DNA of 64,000 nt from Pegea sp. RAD2-039. Lineage: Eukaryota > Chordata > Thaliacea > Salpida > Salpidae. Every line of letters begins with the position of its first letter. Position 1 is the stretch's first letter. Positions 11,519 through 22,690 of this stretch are shown here, piece by piece. The DNA is taken from contig JAQGEQ010000380.1 in assembly GCA_034620365.1 (NCBI GenBank), positions 682,001 to 746,000 of the forward strand, read 5' to 3'. The notes beneath the pieces are model-generated. The model ran no database searches and had not been told where the DNA came from. It saw only the letters and a list, made by a program, of their open reading frames with translations. The position numbers were made by a program, and so were the translations under genes.

Positions 11519-12192
11519 ATCAAATGTTGCTAATTTGTTTCTTCTAAACAAAATGAACTCTACAAAAAAGAATGTTTTGTTTGAAAATATATTGGTTTTG
11601 CAATTTTTTTATTGTTTTTAGAAAGAAAATTTATTCTATCACGTTTTATAGGAATACATTTTTGTCTAATTTATATTGTTGAGTTTTTGTGATTCCTTTA
11701 TTCTTTAAAAAATAATTGAAAGCTAAAGATCAATTATTTAATATCAAGATAAGAATTAATTTATCAAAGATCTCTGAACTTAGGGCTTAGTTTAAAATAT
11801 TTTGAATTACTTTTGATAATCTAAATTTTGTACTTTATTAAGTTTTTAGAGCTTTTATTAATTAAGTCATCAACGGAATAATCATCAATGATGTATGATG
11901 CTGATGAAGTGTTTGATATTAGAAGAGTCTAAGTTGGAAAAAATCTCCAATTTCACATCTCCGGCTTTTTATTTTTAATGATAATTTTTCGAATTGGCAA
12001 TTTTAGAAAAATTGATAGAAGCAACTGAAAATTGTAATCTCATAAAACTCTACTAAAAATTATAAAGTATCCAACGAGCTTAAAATGATCAATCGTTTTG
12101 TGAAACAAAATAAAAGTTAAAAAGTTTTTATTCAGTTAATAAAAGTAGAAATTGAATAAGTTGTAAGTGTCTGACAGATACTTCAAGAAATC
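11519..12192. other. Convergent 3' flanks of MRG15 and KICS2
   Basis: AT-rich sequence between two stop codons of genes read towards each other. No coding pattern was seen. It should hold both 3' UTRs. Confidence 0.5.
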
Positions 12193-14067
12193 TCAATTCC
12201 TCGAGTTGAAAGCGACTCTTCGTGGTCTCAACTTTTGCAAAGTATCGTTTAAGTATGATTGGATGCTTGCTTCTTTCTCACTTCTATTCCCCTTCATTGA
12301 AATGACAAGAGACATGCTACACAAATCTCAATAAACATTTGCTGCTAATGTTAAAAGCATCTTACTAGTTATCAACAAGAACACAGAAGATTGTGGACTT
12401 TTTATTGAGATTTAGAACAAGTTTCTCGTTAAACCGCAAACTTTTTGTAGAATATGCTTTCTTCAAAAGCTCGATGTCGTGAATTTCGGAGGTGTAGGTC
12501 TGAGGAAGACTTAAAACAACCGCAAAATTCTAAAATCAAATTAGAGATGATGAAAAATACTTAAGTTGAAATTAAAGTCAAACTTCACAATTTTGATATA
12601 AAATGTTTGAAGTTAGGAGAATTGTTTCATCAAAAATTGATTTAAATTATTAATCTAATAAAAACAACTGATTATTTAGATGATTAATATGTTAAAATCA
12701 ATATATAAACAACTTTTCACTTTTTCGGATGTTTCAGTGAAGTTTTCAACAAATTTTAAAGTTGTGTATCCATGACACACTTTCGAAAACTCTTTTTCAA
12801 CTCTCAGATACAAACGTAGATAATTTCCATCACATTTTCTTAGAAATATATTTGCTTGATTCACAAAATCAAAACTCATCTTAGAAAGAACTTGCTTCAT
12901 CTCATCATTCGTCAACGATTGAGAAAAACTCTGATTTTAATGAAGTTTATGACCGATGTGAATTTGAAGTTTTGATTTCTCACTTCATAGAAATAAAAAG
13001 TGGATTTTGAATTTAAGAACTTGTACATCTTTTCGAACCAGTTGTAAAGTGCAGAAGTGGGGTTTGAGGCTTTCTCACCAAATCCAAATAAGCTAGATCT
13101 AAAGGTGCCAGAATTTTTACTACTGAATACCGGCTTCCATTTTGCAATTCTTCCAAAAAAAAACTTTATTAGATAGATAATATATTGACAAATAATATTT
13201 TTGAAGTTAAACGTTTAATAATATCAAAATAGTAACGTTTTTATTAATAATTACTATTTATTTTTAATTATAATACTTAATAATAAATTATGAACGTTTT
13301 GAAGTACTTTCTTCAAACTCACATGGAATATGCTTTCTGTAGATTATAAGTTGAATGAACAAAATCCCAAATAGAGATATAGAAGCTCGCCCGCAATAAA
13401 GCAAAAAGTACTTTGAGCTCGTCTAACATATTAATCTAAAATATCAATTAGCTTTCAAAAGCTTCATTTCAAATCACAAACCAACCTTAAGAGAATCATA
13501 AAAGGCTCCTTGTAGAGAATCAGAGATCTCATCCAACAGTGATTCAATAGAAGAGCATGAACGATCATAAGATGCAGACATGGAAGCTTTTGACAAATTT
13601 TGATAAATTGAAATACATTTTGACCTCAAAAGACAGAAGTTTGCTAAATGTATAGCGATGCTATCGGTTCCCTACATTCAAAATCTTTTTTAAACAATTT
13701 GCAGTTGTTAAAATGAACAGACGTTATCTGATGCTATCGATGGTTCTGTTAGTTTTGCTGAAAGGAAGTTTATTTGTAGCTGAGAATAAGAACTTCTTAA
13801 TTGATCTCTTTTAAGGAACCACTTTTGCTCGAGAAACTCAAGTGAGTAATAAGCTTTTTCATTTTGACATAAAGTCAGAAGAAGATTCTGTTAAATAAAA
13901 TCATACTTTAATAAGAGCAGTTTGTAAAGTTTTAAAATTCTTACAAAAAATTGAGGTGAATAGGAAGTTATAATTATCTTATTTTTTTCAGTTATTTCTC
14001 GTGCTTTATCCCAAGAGAATGCTCCAAGAAAAGAAAGATAGCCGTGAAAAAATTTGTCAGTCGACAT
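12193..14067 (-). CDS. KICS2: KICSTOR subunit 2 (C12orf66-like)
   Basis: Eight small exons join to 410 codons plus stop: 14067-13945, 13887-13723, 13671-13486, 13417-13323, 13149-12984, 12930-12721, 12529-12366, 12316-12193. Recognition rests on an ordered series of similarities to vertebrate KICS2: FLGAFSWDKARE at the N-terminus, EKAYYSLEFLEQKWFLKRDQ, ALLRASF, SLFGFGEK then STFYFYE, NDEMKQVLSK with FLRKCDG and CHGY, AVVLSLP, and a C-terminal LVISMKGNRSEKEASIQSYL. Human KICS2 is about 445 residues. KICSTOR is a lysosome-associated complex that recruits GATOR1 to restrain mTORC1 when amino acids or glucose are short. The exon 3/4 junction is the least certain: two acceptors lie 5 nt apart (exon start 13422 or 13417) and only 13417 keeps frame. 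The gene is last in the POLK-PDCD7-KICS2 array. Confidence 0.85.
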
Positions 14068-14103
14068 GGTGGTAATTACACAAAAAAATCTAAACCTTAA
14101 AAC

Positions 14104-14105
14104 TG
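14104..14105 (-). other. 3' splice acceptor upstream of the KICS2 start
   Basis: The sense strand reads CTTTATTTCAG, 36 bases before the ATG at 14067, within the 289-bp gap after PDCD7. No 5' exon is seen. Confidence 0.3.
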
Positions 14106-14356
14106 AAATAAAGTGACAGATGAAATATTTTTCAACTAAAAGCTTGAAAAAGTTTTACAAATTCAGATTTGATCAACTTAAAGAATTGCTTCATTTTACG
14201 TAAATAAATCTTTGATTGAAATGAAAGTGAATTTGTGTCTTGATAATTTTATAAAAACTTTCTTATTAAAAAAAAAACATAAATAAAACATAATCAAAAA
14301 ATTAATTTATTTCAGATTGATCCTAAGACACAAAATATCAGAAAGGATACAAAATA

Positions 14357-16215
14357 TCAAATATCTTCCACATAATGCTTCCATTGAGGGTTTGAGGGGG
14401 CACAAGGTTCGACCCAATCAACAGGGACACAATAGCCCTCTTCCCAGTTGACAAACTGATCCCATTTCTCCCTGTGAAACATCAAGATGATTTGATGAAA
14501 AAGATCTTTAACCTCATCACCTGTACATCCGAAGACTTTCAATATTCAATTCACTTTGATGATGAAGTTGAAAGGATGCCCAAAGCGGATTAAATACATC
14601 AATAGGACCTAAGAGATCTTCATCAATTGATGTTTGGATGTTTCTACTGAACTTACTCTCATAACTTCCAAACAACACCTCAAATCTTCTCTTTTTCCAC
14701 TCTTCTTCAACTGATCTTTGCTTTTCTAATCTTTCTTTTTCTATTTTGTTTTTGATTTTTCTTTCTTCAGCCTCTTTAAACACTCTCAATGAGGCTTCTT
14801 GCTTCAAACAATCTTCTCGGTGAGAGTTGAGCTTCGAAACCAACTTCGCGACTTTCTCATCAAAGTTTGAGCTCAATGTCTTCGGGATCACTTTACCTGA
14901 ACCTCATCACGTGATCACTTGTACGTACCCGTTGACGTCATTACCTTCATTCAAACGGGATTTCATTCGCGCTTTTCGAAGTTTCGCGAGTGTTGTTATC
15001 ATCTGTAACGAACTTGAAACTTGTCTTTCTTCTTTCTTGATATCTGATAAAGTTTCAAGAATTTCTTTTTGAACATTTTCTTCCTTAAATTTCAAATTTC
15101 AGTTGACCAATCATCAACTAGTATCATCAACTCACTCGGATTTGATCTTCTGTCTCTCTCCTCTTCTTCTCCAAGGATTTATTGATCTCTTCTTCCCTCT
15201 TCTTCCACTCTTGCTTCTCGTCTAAACTCTTTTCCAACTCTATTTTCTTTCTATCTTTTATTCTTAATCTTTTATTTTTCCTTTTTTGTAACTTCTTCTG
15301 CAAATCTTCAACCACTTCTTCATCTTGTAGGATTGAAGTAAGAAGTTGTAGGCGGAGCTGAAATAGATGTAGCAGTCAAGTAAACTACTCATCAGCTACA
15401 AGCGAAATATAAGAAACTAATTCTCAGCTACAAGTTGTTTTAATAAAAATCACACGTGAGTTTTTCGAACTTCTACATAAAAATGAGATAATTCTTATTT
15501 GTCTTCTTTTTAATTAGATTATCAAAGTTTTTATGAAAATCTTTTAGCGAAATCTTTTTACAGCGTCATAAAAACTTTGACTTAAAAAAGTATTTTTATA
15601 AATTTCAAATCAATTTAGTAATTTAAAGATTTGAGATCAAATTAATCAGACTTTTCGAAACCTTCATATTTTTCACTTCTTCAGTTCCAGTTGTCGACTC
15701 ATCAACACGTTTCAATTTCAAGATCAGATCTTCAGCTTCTTCAACAAGAAGTTGACTTTCACGAATCTAGAAGTTTGAAAACTGTCATCTCTATCAACAA
15801 CTATTCCATCTCAAACCTTCAAAAACTGGTTTCCATTTGATGATAACTTGGAAACAAATTTTGGTTTTTCGGATTTTTCAATTTGTTTCAAGAAATCGGA
15901 AACAATTTCATCTCTGCTTTTCTCAGTTTTTTCTACATCAGCTGGATTCCAAGGTTGGTTACAAAGTTGGTTTCCTTGGTTACAAGGCTGGTTCCAAGGC
16001 TGGTTTTGAGGATGGTTTCCATGGTTCCAAGGCTGGTTTTGAGGTTGGTTCTGAAGCTGGTTCCAAGGATGGTTTTGAGGATGGTTCCAACGCTGGTTCC
16101 AATAGTAGTTTTGATGATGAGAAGCAAAGTTTGAAGGTATGTGATAAGGTTGTTGTCTTGGAGGATAATTTGAAGATGGGATGGGAGGTCTTTGATGATT
16201 ATACCAATTATTCAT
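14357..16215 (-). CDS. PDCD7: PDCD7-like U11/U12 snRNP 59K protein
   Basis: Six exons give 456 codons plus stop: 16215-15817, 15766-15662, 15357-15136, 15083-14945, 14896-14555, 14520-14357. The N-terminal 100 residues are Asn/Gln/Pro/Trp-rich repeats (NQPWNQP), replacing the Pro-rich head of vertebrate PDCD7. A long Lys/Glu/Arg coiled-coil region follows, including MITTLAKLRKARMKSR, which matches the family's MVDILRALEKLRKLRK motif in spacing. The end has WDQFVNW and VPVDWVEPCAPSNPQW, matching the conserved PDCD7 C-terminus. In vertebrates this protein is the 59K component of the U11/U12 di-snRNP that recognises minor introns. The last junction needs a 34-nt intron (14554-14521); read straight through, the frame would stop at 14517. 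The start is the first ATG, 21 bases past a good 3' splice acceptor. Confidence 0.85.
15945..16110. repeat. Coding minisatellite in the PDCD7 N-terminus
   Basis: Imperfect tandem units of about 12-24 bp built on GGTTCCAAGGCTGGTTTTGA encode Asn-Gln-Pro-Trp repeats on the minus strand. Unit lengths are mostly multiples of three, so other frames also stay open, which explains the spurious plus-strand ORFs here. Confidence 0.85.
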
Positions 16216-16236
16216 TTTATTTAAACTATTTTAAAG

Positions 16237-16238
16237 CT
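16237..16238 (-). other. 3' splice acceptor in the POLK-PDCD7 gap
   Basis: The sense strand reads TAATTTTTTTATAG, then 21 bases, then the PDCD7 ATG at 16215. The POLK stop is only 73 bases upstream of this acceptor. This is the layout expected of a trans-splice site inside a polycistron, but it could be chance. Confidence 0.4.
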
Positions 16239-16311
16239 ATAAAAAAATTAAAGTGATTAAAAAACATCAAAATGACTTCAATAACAAAATAAAAGAAATA
16301 AATAAAGAAGT

Positions 16312-19300
16312 CTATCGCTTGTTGAAAAATAATTCTAAAGTAGATGCTCGTTTTGCTGAACAGGAGGCTACTGGGTCTTTTCTACTTCTTCGTTTTAAAG
16401 ATCGTTTCTCATTTTCAGTCTGTTTTTGCTCTGAAAGAATTTCACGAATCTTCTGACGATTTAAGCAAGTATCGATGTGTTCGTTGAACTTTTGTAGTGA
16501 AGTGTTTGCTCGTGAATAAGAAGCGCGACAAATCGGACAAGTTAAAGTTTCAGTTTGATGTTCACAAGTTGGACCAGGTGCTGCTGGAGTTAGACCAAAT
16601 TTTGGGCTAACTGGACCAGGCTAACTGGACCAGAAATGGATGCAGTAGAACCAGGTAATGGGGTAACTGGACCAGGTACTGATGTAGTTGAACCAGATTT
16701 GGATGCAGTAAGACCAGGCATTGGTTTAACTAAACTAGGTAGTGGTTTAACTGGACCAGGTACTGATGTAGCTGCACCAGATGTAACTGGACCAGGTACT
16801 GATGTAGCTGCACCAGATGTAACTGGACCAGGTACTGATGTAGCTGCACCAGATGTAATTGGACCAGGTACTGATGTAGCTGCACCAGATGTAACTGGAC
16901 CAGGTACTGATGTAGTTGCAACAGATGTAACTGGACCAGATACTGGTGTAGTTGGACTGGGTACTGATGAAAATATTAGACCAGACTCTGGAGTAATTGA
17001 AGCAGGATAAGATGTAATTGAAAATGTAGGATTATTGGCTCTTTTTAAAAACTTGTTGATTCTGACTTGTCCGTCCTCACCAACGTGTCCTAAAGTTTCC
17101 AGTTTAGACAAACCCACACCTAAAACAAACCAGTTAATTCGAGATTCAACATTCAACACAAACAAACCCATCAAACGTAGGGACAGTTTGTCATTGGATA
17201 GCTTCAATTCAACTTTCAGTAGTTCGTTTGCAACTTTAAATATTTCATCAAACTGACTAATTGAAGAAGGAAGACTTCGTGATCTTGTGTGAGACTAAAA
17301 AAATAGATTACATGTGAAGTTTGGTGAATGAATATCACCTCAAAATCGCTAGTCTTTGTCTTTAAAGTTACAGTCCTTCCTTGTAACAAAGCTTCTTCTA
17401 AATCTTTTGCTAAACAATGACAAAGTTCTTCAAGTTTGATCATCAAGTGTTTAGGGTTGGAAATATCTGGAAAAGTTCTAAAAATTTTATCGAATAAAAA
17501 ATATGAAATACAAAATATGAATAGTTATGCTGAAGTCACCTCTCAGTACTAATACTTTTTCGTTCTCCATCATTTTTAATTCGATTAGATGAAGAAGCAA
17601 GACTGACATGTAAGAAAAAGGAAGCAGAAGAAGATGAGAAGAGTAAAAAAATTCGAGCTCTTTGCTCATACAAGTCTTTACACTTGACAATGTTTAAAGC
17701 TGCTAACATCTCTTCACTGACTTTTCCAATTCCGCTGATCTGTTGATAGGTTTATGAGCAAAAACATCTTGAATGTTCTCTAACTGACTTTTCGAAGTGG
17801 CAAATCAGAAATAAAGTTTAAAACATCGCTACGAGTGGAAGGAATAAATGTTTGTCCGTTTGGTTTGTTCATGTCGCTACCGATTTTTGCAAGCATCATA
17901 TTTGGTGCAATCCCAGCGCTGGCAGTTAGTCGGGTTGACTGAAAATGTAAGCAATCTAAAAGTGTGATTTGGTAATTTCTGATGCTAGCAACCCCCTGGT
18001 TTCAAACGCAACGACATGAACCCAAAATAACACCAACAAATTGTGTGCTTGGTGGGTGAAGGAAAATCTTACAGATTTTAACAACCAATCAAATTACTTG
18101 ATGAATACGAAATCTGATTTCATGACCAACATCTTCAGGAGAGTCACCAAATCTTCGATTTGTTTCAGTTGATCTCTTTTTGTCAGTTTCTGGTATGAGG
18201 TCTTCATTAAACCCAAATGTTTTACGATCCTATAAAGTTACAGATTACTTTCAAATTAAATATTTAACTCTCAATAACATTTACAGGTCTTTCAGATCTT
18301 AACTTTTGTATAAAAATGATTTAAAAGTTACTTTATCAAACTGCTTTCTATCAATCAAATGTTCAGTTATGTCTAGATATGCTTCATCTAAGCTAACTGC
18401 CAAAAAATTTGGATCATATTCCCGAAAAATCTTTCTAATTTCACAACTAATCTGTAATATTCAGAAAAAGAAGTTTTAACAAATTGAAAACTAAATAAAA
18501 GTTGGTACAAACATCACTTCATGATAAAATTAAAATCAAATTCACCTTATGATATTTCTCGAAGTTAGTAGGTAGGATTATGAGGTCCGGACATAGTTTT
18601 TTAGCAATAAATCCAGGCATAGCAGCTCTTACGCCAAACCTTCTAGCAACATAGTTCGAGGTGCACTGAAAAAAGAATCTGCATGAGCTGCCATAGTGAA
18701 TTAACAAGTAGACACGATGGAAAATCTCCAGGCTTTTAGGATTTATGGAATCATTAAACCTGTTAAGAAATAGATAAAGAGTCCTATACTTGATGTTTTA
18801 TTCCTTGTTTAAAGAGATGAGAGAAATGTACAAGTTTTGTAATTTGGTTTTATATTAACATCTACTTTATCAACTTTTATCAAAGATCAAAAAAATTAGA
18901 TAAAGATCATAAAAAATAGATGCTTCACACTCTTTCAGTTGTATTTCTAGTTTGAGATGTCAATGCACTTTCTAAAGATGTATAAATTGTTTATATCATT
19001 TCAATTTTAATATATTTCAACTCAATTATGTTTCAAGTTTCTTCAATCATATACATCAACATACCAACATTGCTGAAGTACCCACTGCCATAGGTCTGTT
19101 TTTAAGTTCAGGTCTTTCTAACTCTTCTACATTTGCATAAAATGCATCCATGTCCACATGCATGATTATTCTACTAAAGTCTCGCGTTTTCTCAATTCCA
19201 ATTGCCAATTGGTCAGCCTAAAATCATTATCAGATCTATAAATAACTTTCCTTTTATTGTTTGCTTCACCTGAAGTAACGCTGATTCAAATTCTTTCTTC

Positions 19301-19904
19301 GTAGAAAGTTTTTCTTTTTGGAGCATTTTCTTAATTCTTTCTTTAACTTGAAAATCATGTCTTTGTTGGTTTTTAAAATATTTTGATCCAATAGTATTTT
19401 CTAAGATAATTCTAACAAATATTTATCAATTAGATACTTTTTATTAATCTAGTTTTCGATTTTTGAGACTTATAAAATTAATCATAATATTTTATGTTTT
19501 AATGTTGACAACAATATGATACACAATATAACAAAAAGTAATATAAAAAGTAAGACAAGGCTTAATTGAGATTCAACATTTAATTAGTTATTAAAATAAA
19601 CATGAATACAAACATTTTCACAAATAATACTTATAATATATAATTAAGTTAGAAATATAGAAAAAGATTTAACACATGGCATTTCAGTAGTCCCCAAAAC
19701 ATTTAACAGCAAACATAAATAAAACTAAAAGTTTATTCATATAAAAGCAAATTTCATTTAGCAAAACATAATTACTATAAATATTTAGTATAAAGATAGT
19801 TACTTATTGATCTTTTCTTTATCAACTCCTTTCATTCCAGCTTTATTATCATTTAGAGCCATTCTTGAAATTAATATTTTTGAAGTATTTTGTTTATCAT
19901 TCAT
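16312..19904 (-). CDS. POLK: DNA polymerase kappa (Y family), frame broken once in the last exon
   Basis: Eleven exons: 19904-19804, 19411-19270, 19217-19065, 18665-18546, 18451-18332, 18229-18098, 17938-17789, 17739-17540, 17477-17339, 17294-17168, 17119-16312. The polymerase core has catalytic HVDMDAFYA (Asp103, Asp105) and SLDEAYLD (Asp194, Glu195), plus [39 protein letters not shown], the little-finger KTKTSDFE and LRLMGVGLSK. The C-terminal part holds a [12 protein letters not shown] repeat tract, one UBZ-type zinc finger ([11 protein letters not shown]...HIDTC) and a terminal PIP-box-like STLELFF. Pol kappa extends primers past bulky minor-groove lesions. A 14-bp tandem duplication at 16605-16632 shifts the frame between the repeat tract and the zinc finger; without one copy the gene would have 725 codons. 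Either this allele loses UBZ and PIP, or the duplication is a sequencing or assembly error. Confidence 0.92.
16605..16632. repeat. 14-bp tandem duplication causing a frameshift in POLK
   Basis: GGCTAACTGGACCA occurs twice in a row (16605-16618, 16619-16632). Fourteen bases is one short of five codons, so the frame upstream (repeat tract) and downstream (zinc finger, stop at 16312) differ by exactly this unit. Confidence 0.9.
16753..16968. repeat. 36-bp coding minisatellite in POLK
   Basis: Units of 36 bp start at 16753, 16789, 16825, 16861, 16897 and (degenerate) 16933, with further diverged half-units back to about 16636. The first three are identical and the fourth differs at one base. On the minus strand they encode a 12-residue Pro/Ser/Thr/Ala/Gly unit. 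All six frames stay open across the array. Confidence 0.93.
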
Positions 19905-22690
19905 TTTATCAGATTTGAATTAAAAATTGAAATCCAAAAATTAAAAATTGACATCTCAAATTTTAAAAAAGAAGAATATCTACATCAGTAAAAAAGTAAT
20001 GATATTTTCTTTATAATCTTACTTTATATAACATAAAAAAAATGAAAGAATATAACAGACCAGTAGAAATAATTAATAAAAACTTAAACTGCAAATAATT
20101 TATGCTATCGTTAGCATACAACAAAAATAATTTAAAAAACTTAAACAATAATAACTAACTCTACAATTTAAGCAAGTGTGCCAAATTGGCTTCATCTGCA
20201 AATAATAATATTTTGAAATAACTTTAAGCTGACCATTTATACAGCTTCTACCTAATTTAATATAACGCTTCTATATTTTTAGATAATTGTTAAGAATTTT
20301 TGAATAGAATAATTTTAACAAACAGTTTATAGCATCAATTTGCAAATGCAATTCCTTGCGTTAATTTCATTTAATCGCAAAAAATTTCAATAAAACCCCT
20401 ACCGACAATATAAAGTATTTTTAGAAAATGTTTTAAGTTTCACTGCTTATTTTCTATGAATTCTTAAAGTCTTTAAAAGATCAAAACTTTATCTGATTAC
20501 AAAACAATAAAATATTTGTTTATAGTTTTGTAGAAAATGATCAAAGTTTTACAATTGGGTTAAATGATTACAAATTAATTATTTTTAAGATCCAAAAAAA
20601 TAAGCAAAAGAAGTAATTGTAATATTATTTAAGAAAAATTTATAGTTGGAATCATCAGTAAAGAAATAATCAAAGTTCAAATTGTTGGAATAATAGTTTT
20701 CTTCTTTAATACTTTTTCATTAATTTTTTTCAGGATAAAATGCGAAAATTATTTTTAAAAAACTTAAATGTTACAAAACTGTGAAGATTCATTATTTCAT
20801 ATAAATACGTAAATCTTTTTTTCAATTGATAAAAACATGTCTTTAGAGCTATTCGGATGGTTGATGGACGGTCTACTTAAAACATGGCTATATAAAAGCT
20901 TCCACTATGTTACGGACATATGATTGGCTTAAACATAAAATTTGCATAAAAAGATGCGACTGAAACCTTTAATTGCTTAAAATGTATTTATTTTAGCAAA
21001 AATATTTGGATTAACGAATCTAGAATAGTTAGTAGAATTAATTAAATAACCTTTATGTTTTCTGCCTTCTTTTGCTCATTTGCTCTTTTTATACAGTAGT
21101 AGCTTTAAAGTAGCACAATTAGCTTCCTACTTGAGTCACTTCAAAATCAAAGAAATAAGAAAATAAAAAAAATATCTGAGTCCATTTTAGATATTTAATT
21201 TATTTCAACATGTACTTAAGAAATAAGGTTATAACAGTATTTGCAAATTCATCAATTTTGGGAAATTAAAAATAAATGGGTTCTTATTCTTTTATGATAA
21301 CTTTATAAGAAATAATTGACAAGCTTTGCGAGAAGTATAGACTTTGCACTTAAAATGCAGCAGTTAAAAAATGGAACCTCAATTCAAGTTTGTTTAAGCC
21401 ATTTTGTTGAGTTCAGTTATAAATTAAAAATTTGAGAATAGAAATCTATAAAAATATTGCAGAAAATTATTCCAAGAACTGAAAGTACTTCGAAATTTTC
21501 TTATATACTACACTTCACTCATAAACGGTTCTTCTATGTACATTATATGTAAAATCAAGTCTAATTTATAAACTACTGACTTTTGGTCACCGCTACGACA
21601 GAAGCCACTTTATACCTAGTTTTGACAGCTATCTTGATTTACACAGACTAAGCAAATTGGTTAAGGAGTGGCGCTCAGTAGTGAAGTTGTAAGTTATGAA
21701 TGTAAGTTATTGAAAGCCACGCTAAGAAGTTTTTGTTTACTTTAACAAGTTTCTACAGGGCAGTTTTTCTTCGATTTTATATTGTTTGGTTATTCGTAGG
21801 CTCTGTTGCTAAGGCAGTTGTAAATAGATTTTCTAGCTCTTGATTTAATTAAACCTTTTCATATATTTATTTTATCTGATGAAATTGCTTTTAGTAAATG
21901 ATATTTTTTCTTTCTTCTGTTTTCTTAAATGTTTACAGACCAATAAGTTTGAAGTTTACGCAAGGTTTTTTAGTTTTCACTTGTTTTAATTGTCTAGAAC
22001 TAGAATTTATTTATATTTTTCCAAATTTTTGGTTATGTTTAAGAAGTCTCCATTATATTTGTAAACATATCGTTTAATTAGAGATTATTTTATTTTTCTT
22101 GTTTTGATATATTTCTAGATTTGTTTTATTAACATATACTTAAATATTTATATTAAATTAAACAAAAATATCTTTAGTCAAATGTTTTTTGAATTATTCA
22201 TATTACAGATATAAATTTATTGCTTATTTTTATTTAGTTATTTAGTAGAATATTTAGTCTTTTAGCATACACTTTTAGTATATTGTTTTATAAACTTTAT
22301 TAGCAAAATAGAAATATTAAAAAATAAAAATTTTATCACTTATATAAAAAAAAGATTTTTATAAAGATTTTTTGTACTTTCTCACTAATGAATTATTAGC
22401 TGTTTAAGAAAATCGAATTATTTTTTTATTGAATTAGTTTGAAACTATGAAACTAAGCTCAAATATTTTTTTAATGTAAAAAAGTTGTAATTGTTTAATT
22501 TTAAGTTTTTTAAAGTTTAATAACAAAATTTTAAATGTTTTTTGCAAACAATTTTACTTACTTACTGTAATAATAATTTCTTAAACTGAATTGCTTTTTA
22601 ATTTGTCAAAAAATTATATTAACATTTTTATTTCGTCAGTTTTTAAGCAAACATTTTTAGGCATAATTTCCTTTAATCCTTATTAATAGA
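19905..22690. other. Divergent intergenic region POLK / UGCG
   Basis: 2.8 kb of AT-rich DNA between two genes read away from each other, so both promoters should lie here. Two islands are less AT-rich: 20838-20925 (an ATG-started run of 28 codons with Trp/Leu-rich content, ending in TGA) and about 21575-21720 (including GGAGTGGCGCTCAGTAGTG). Neither could be tied to a gene, RNA or repeat present elsewhere in the window. Confidence 0.5.

Noticed and set aside
14357-14542. A real frameshift in PDCD7
   Set aside because: A GT...AG stretch of 34 nt explains the frame change and gives the better family alignment, so it is treated as an intron until cDNA says otherwise.
15837-16256. Open frames on the plus strand through the PDCD7 repeats
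   Set aside because: They are antisense to the Asn-Gln-Pro-Trp minisatellite, where unit length keeps all frames open. The minus-strand frame continues into conserved PDCD7 exons.
16636-17010. 124-codon plus-strand ORF across the 36-bp repeats
   Set aside because: Same artefact of repeat units divisible by three; the minus strand carries pol kappa.
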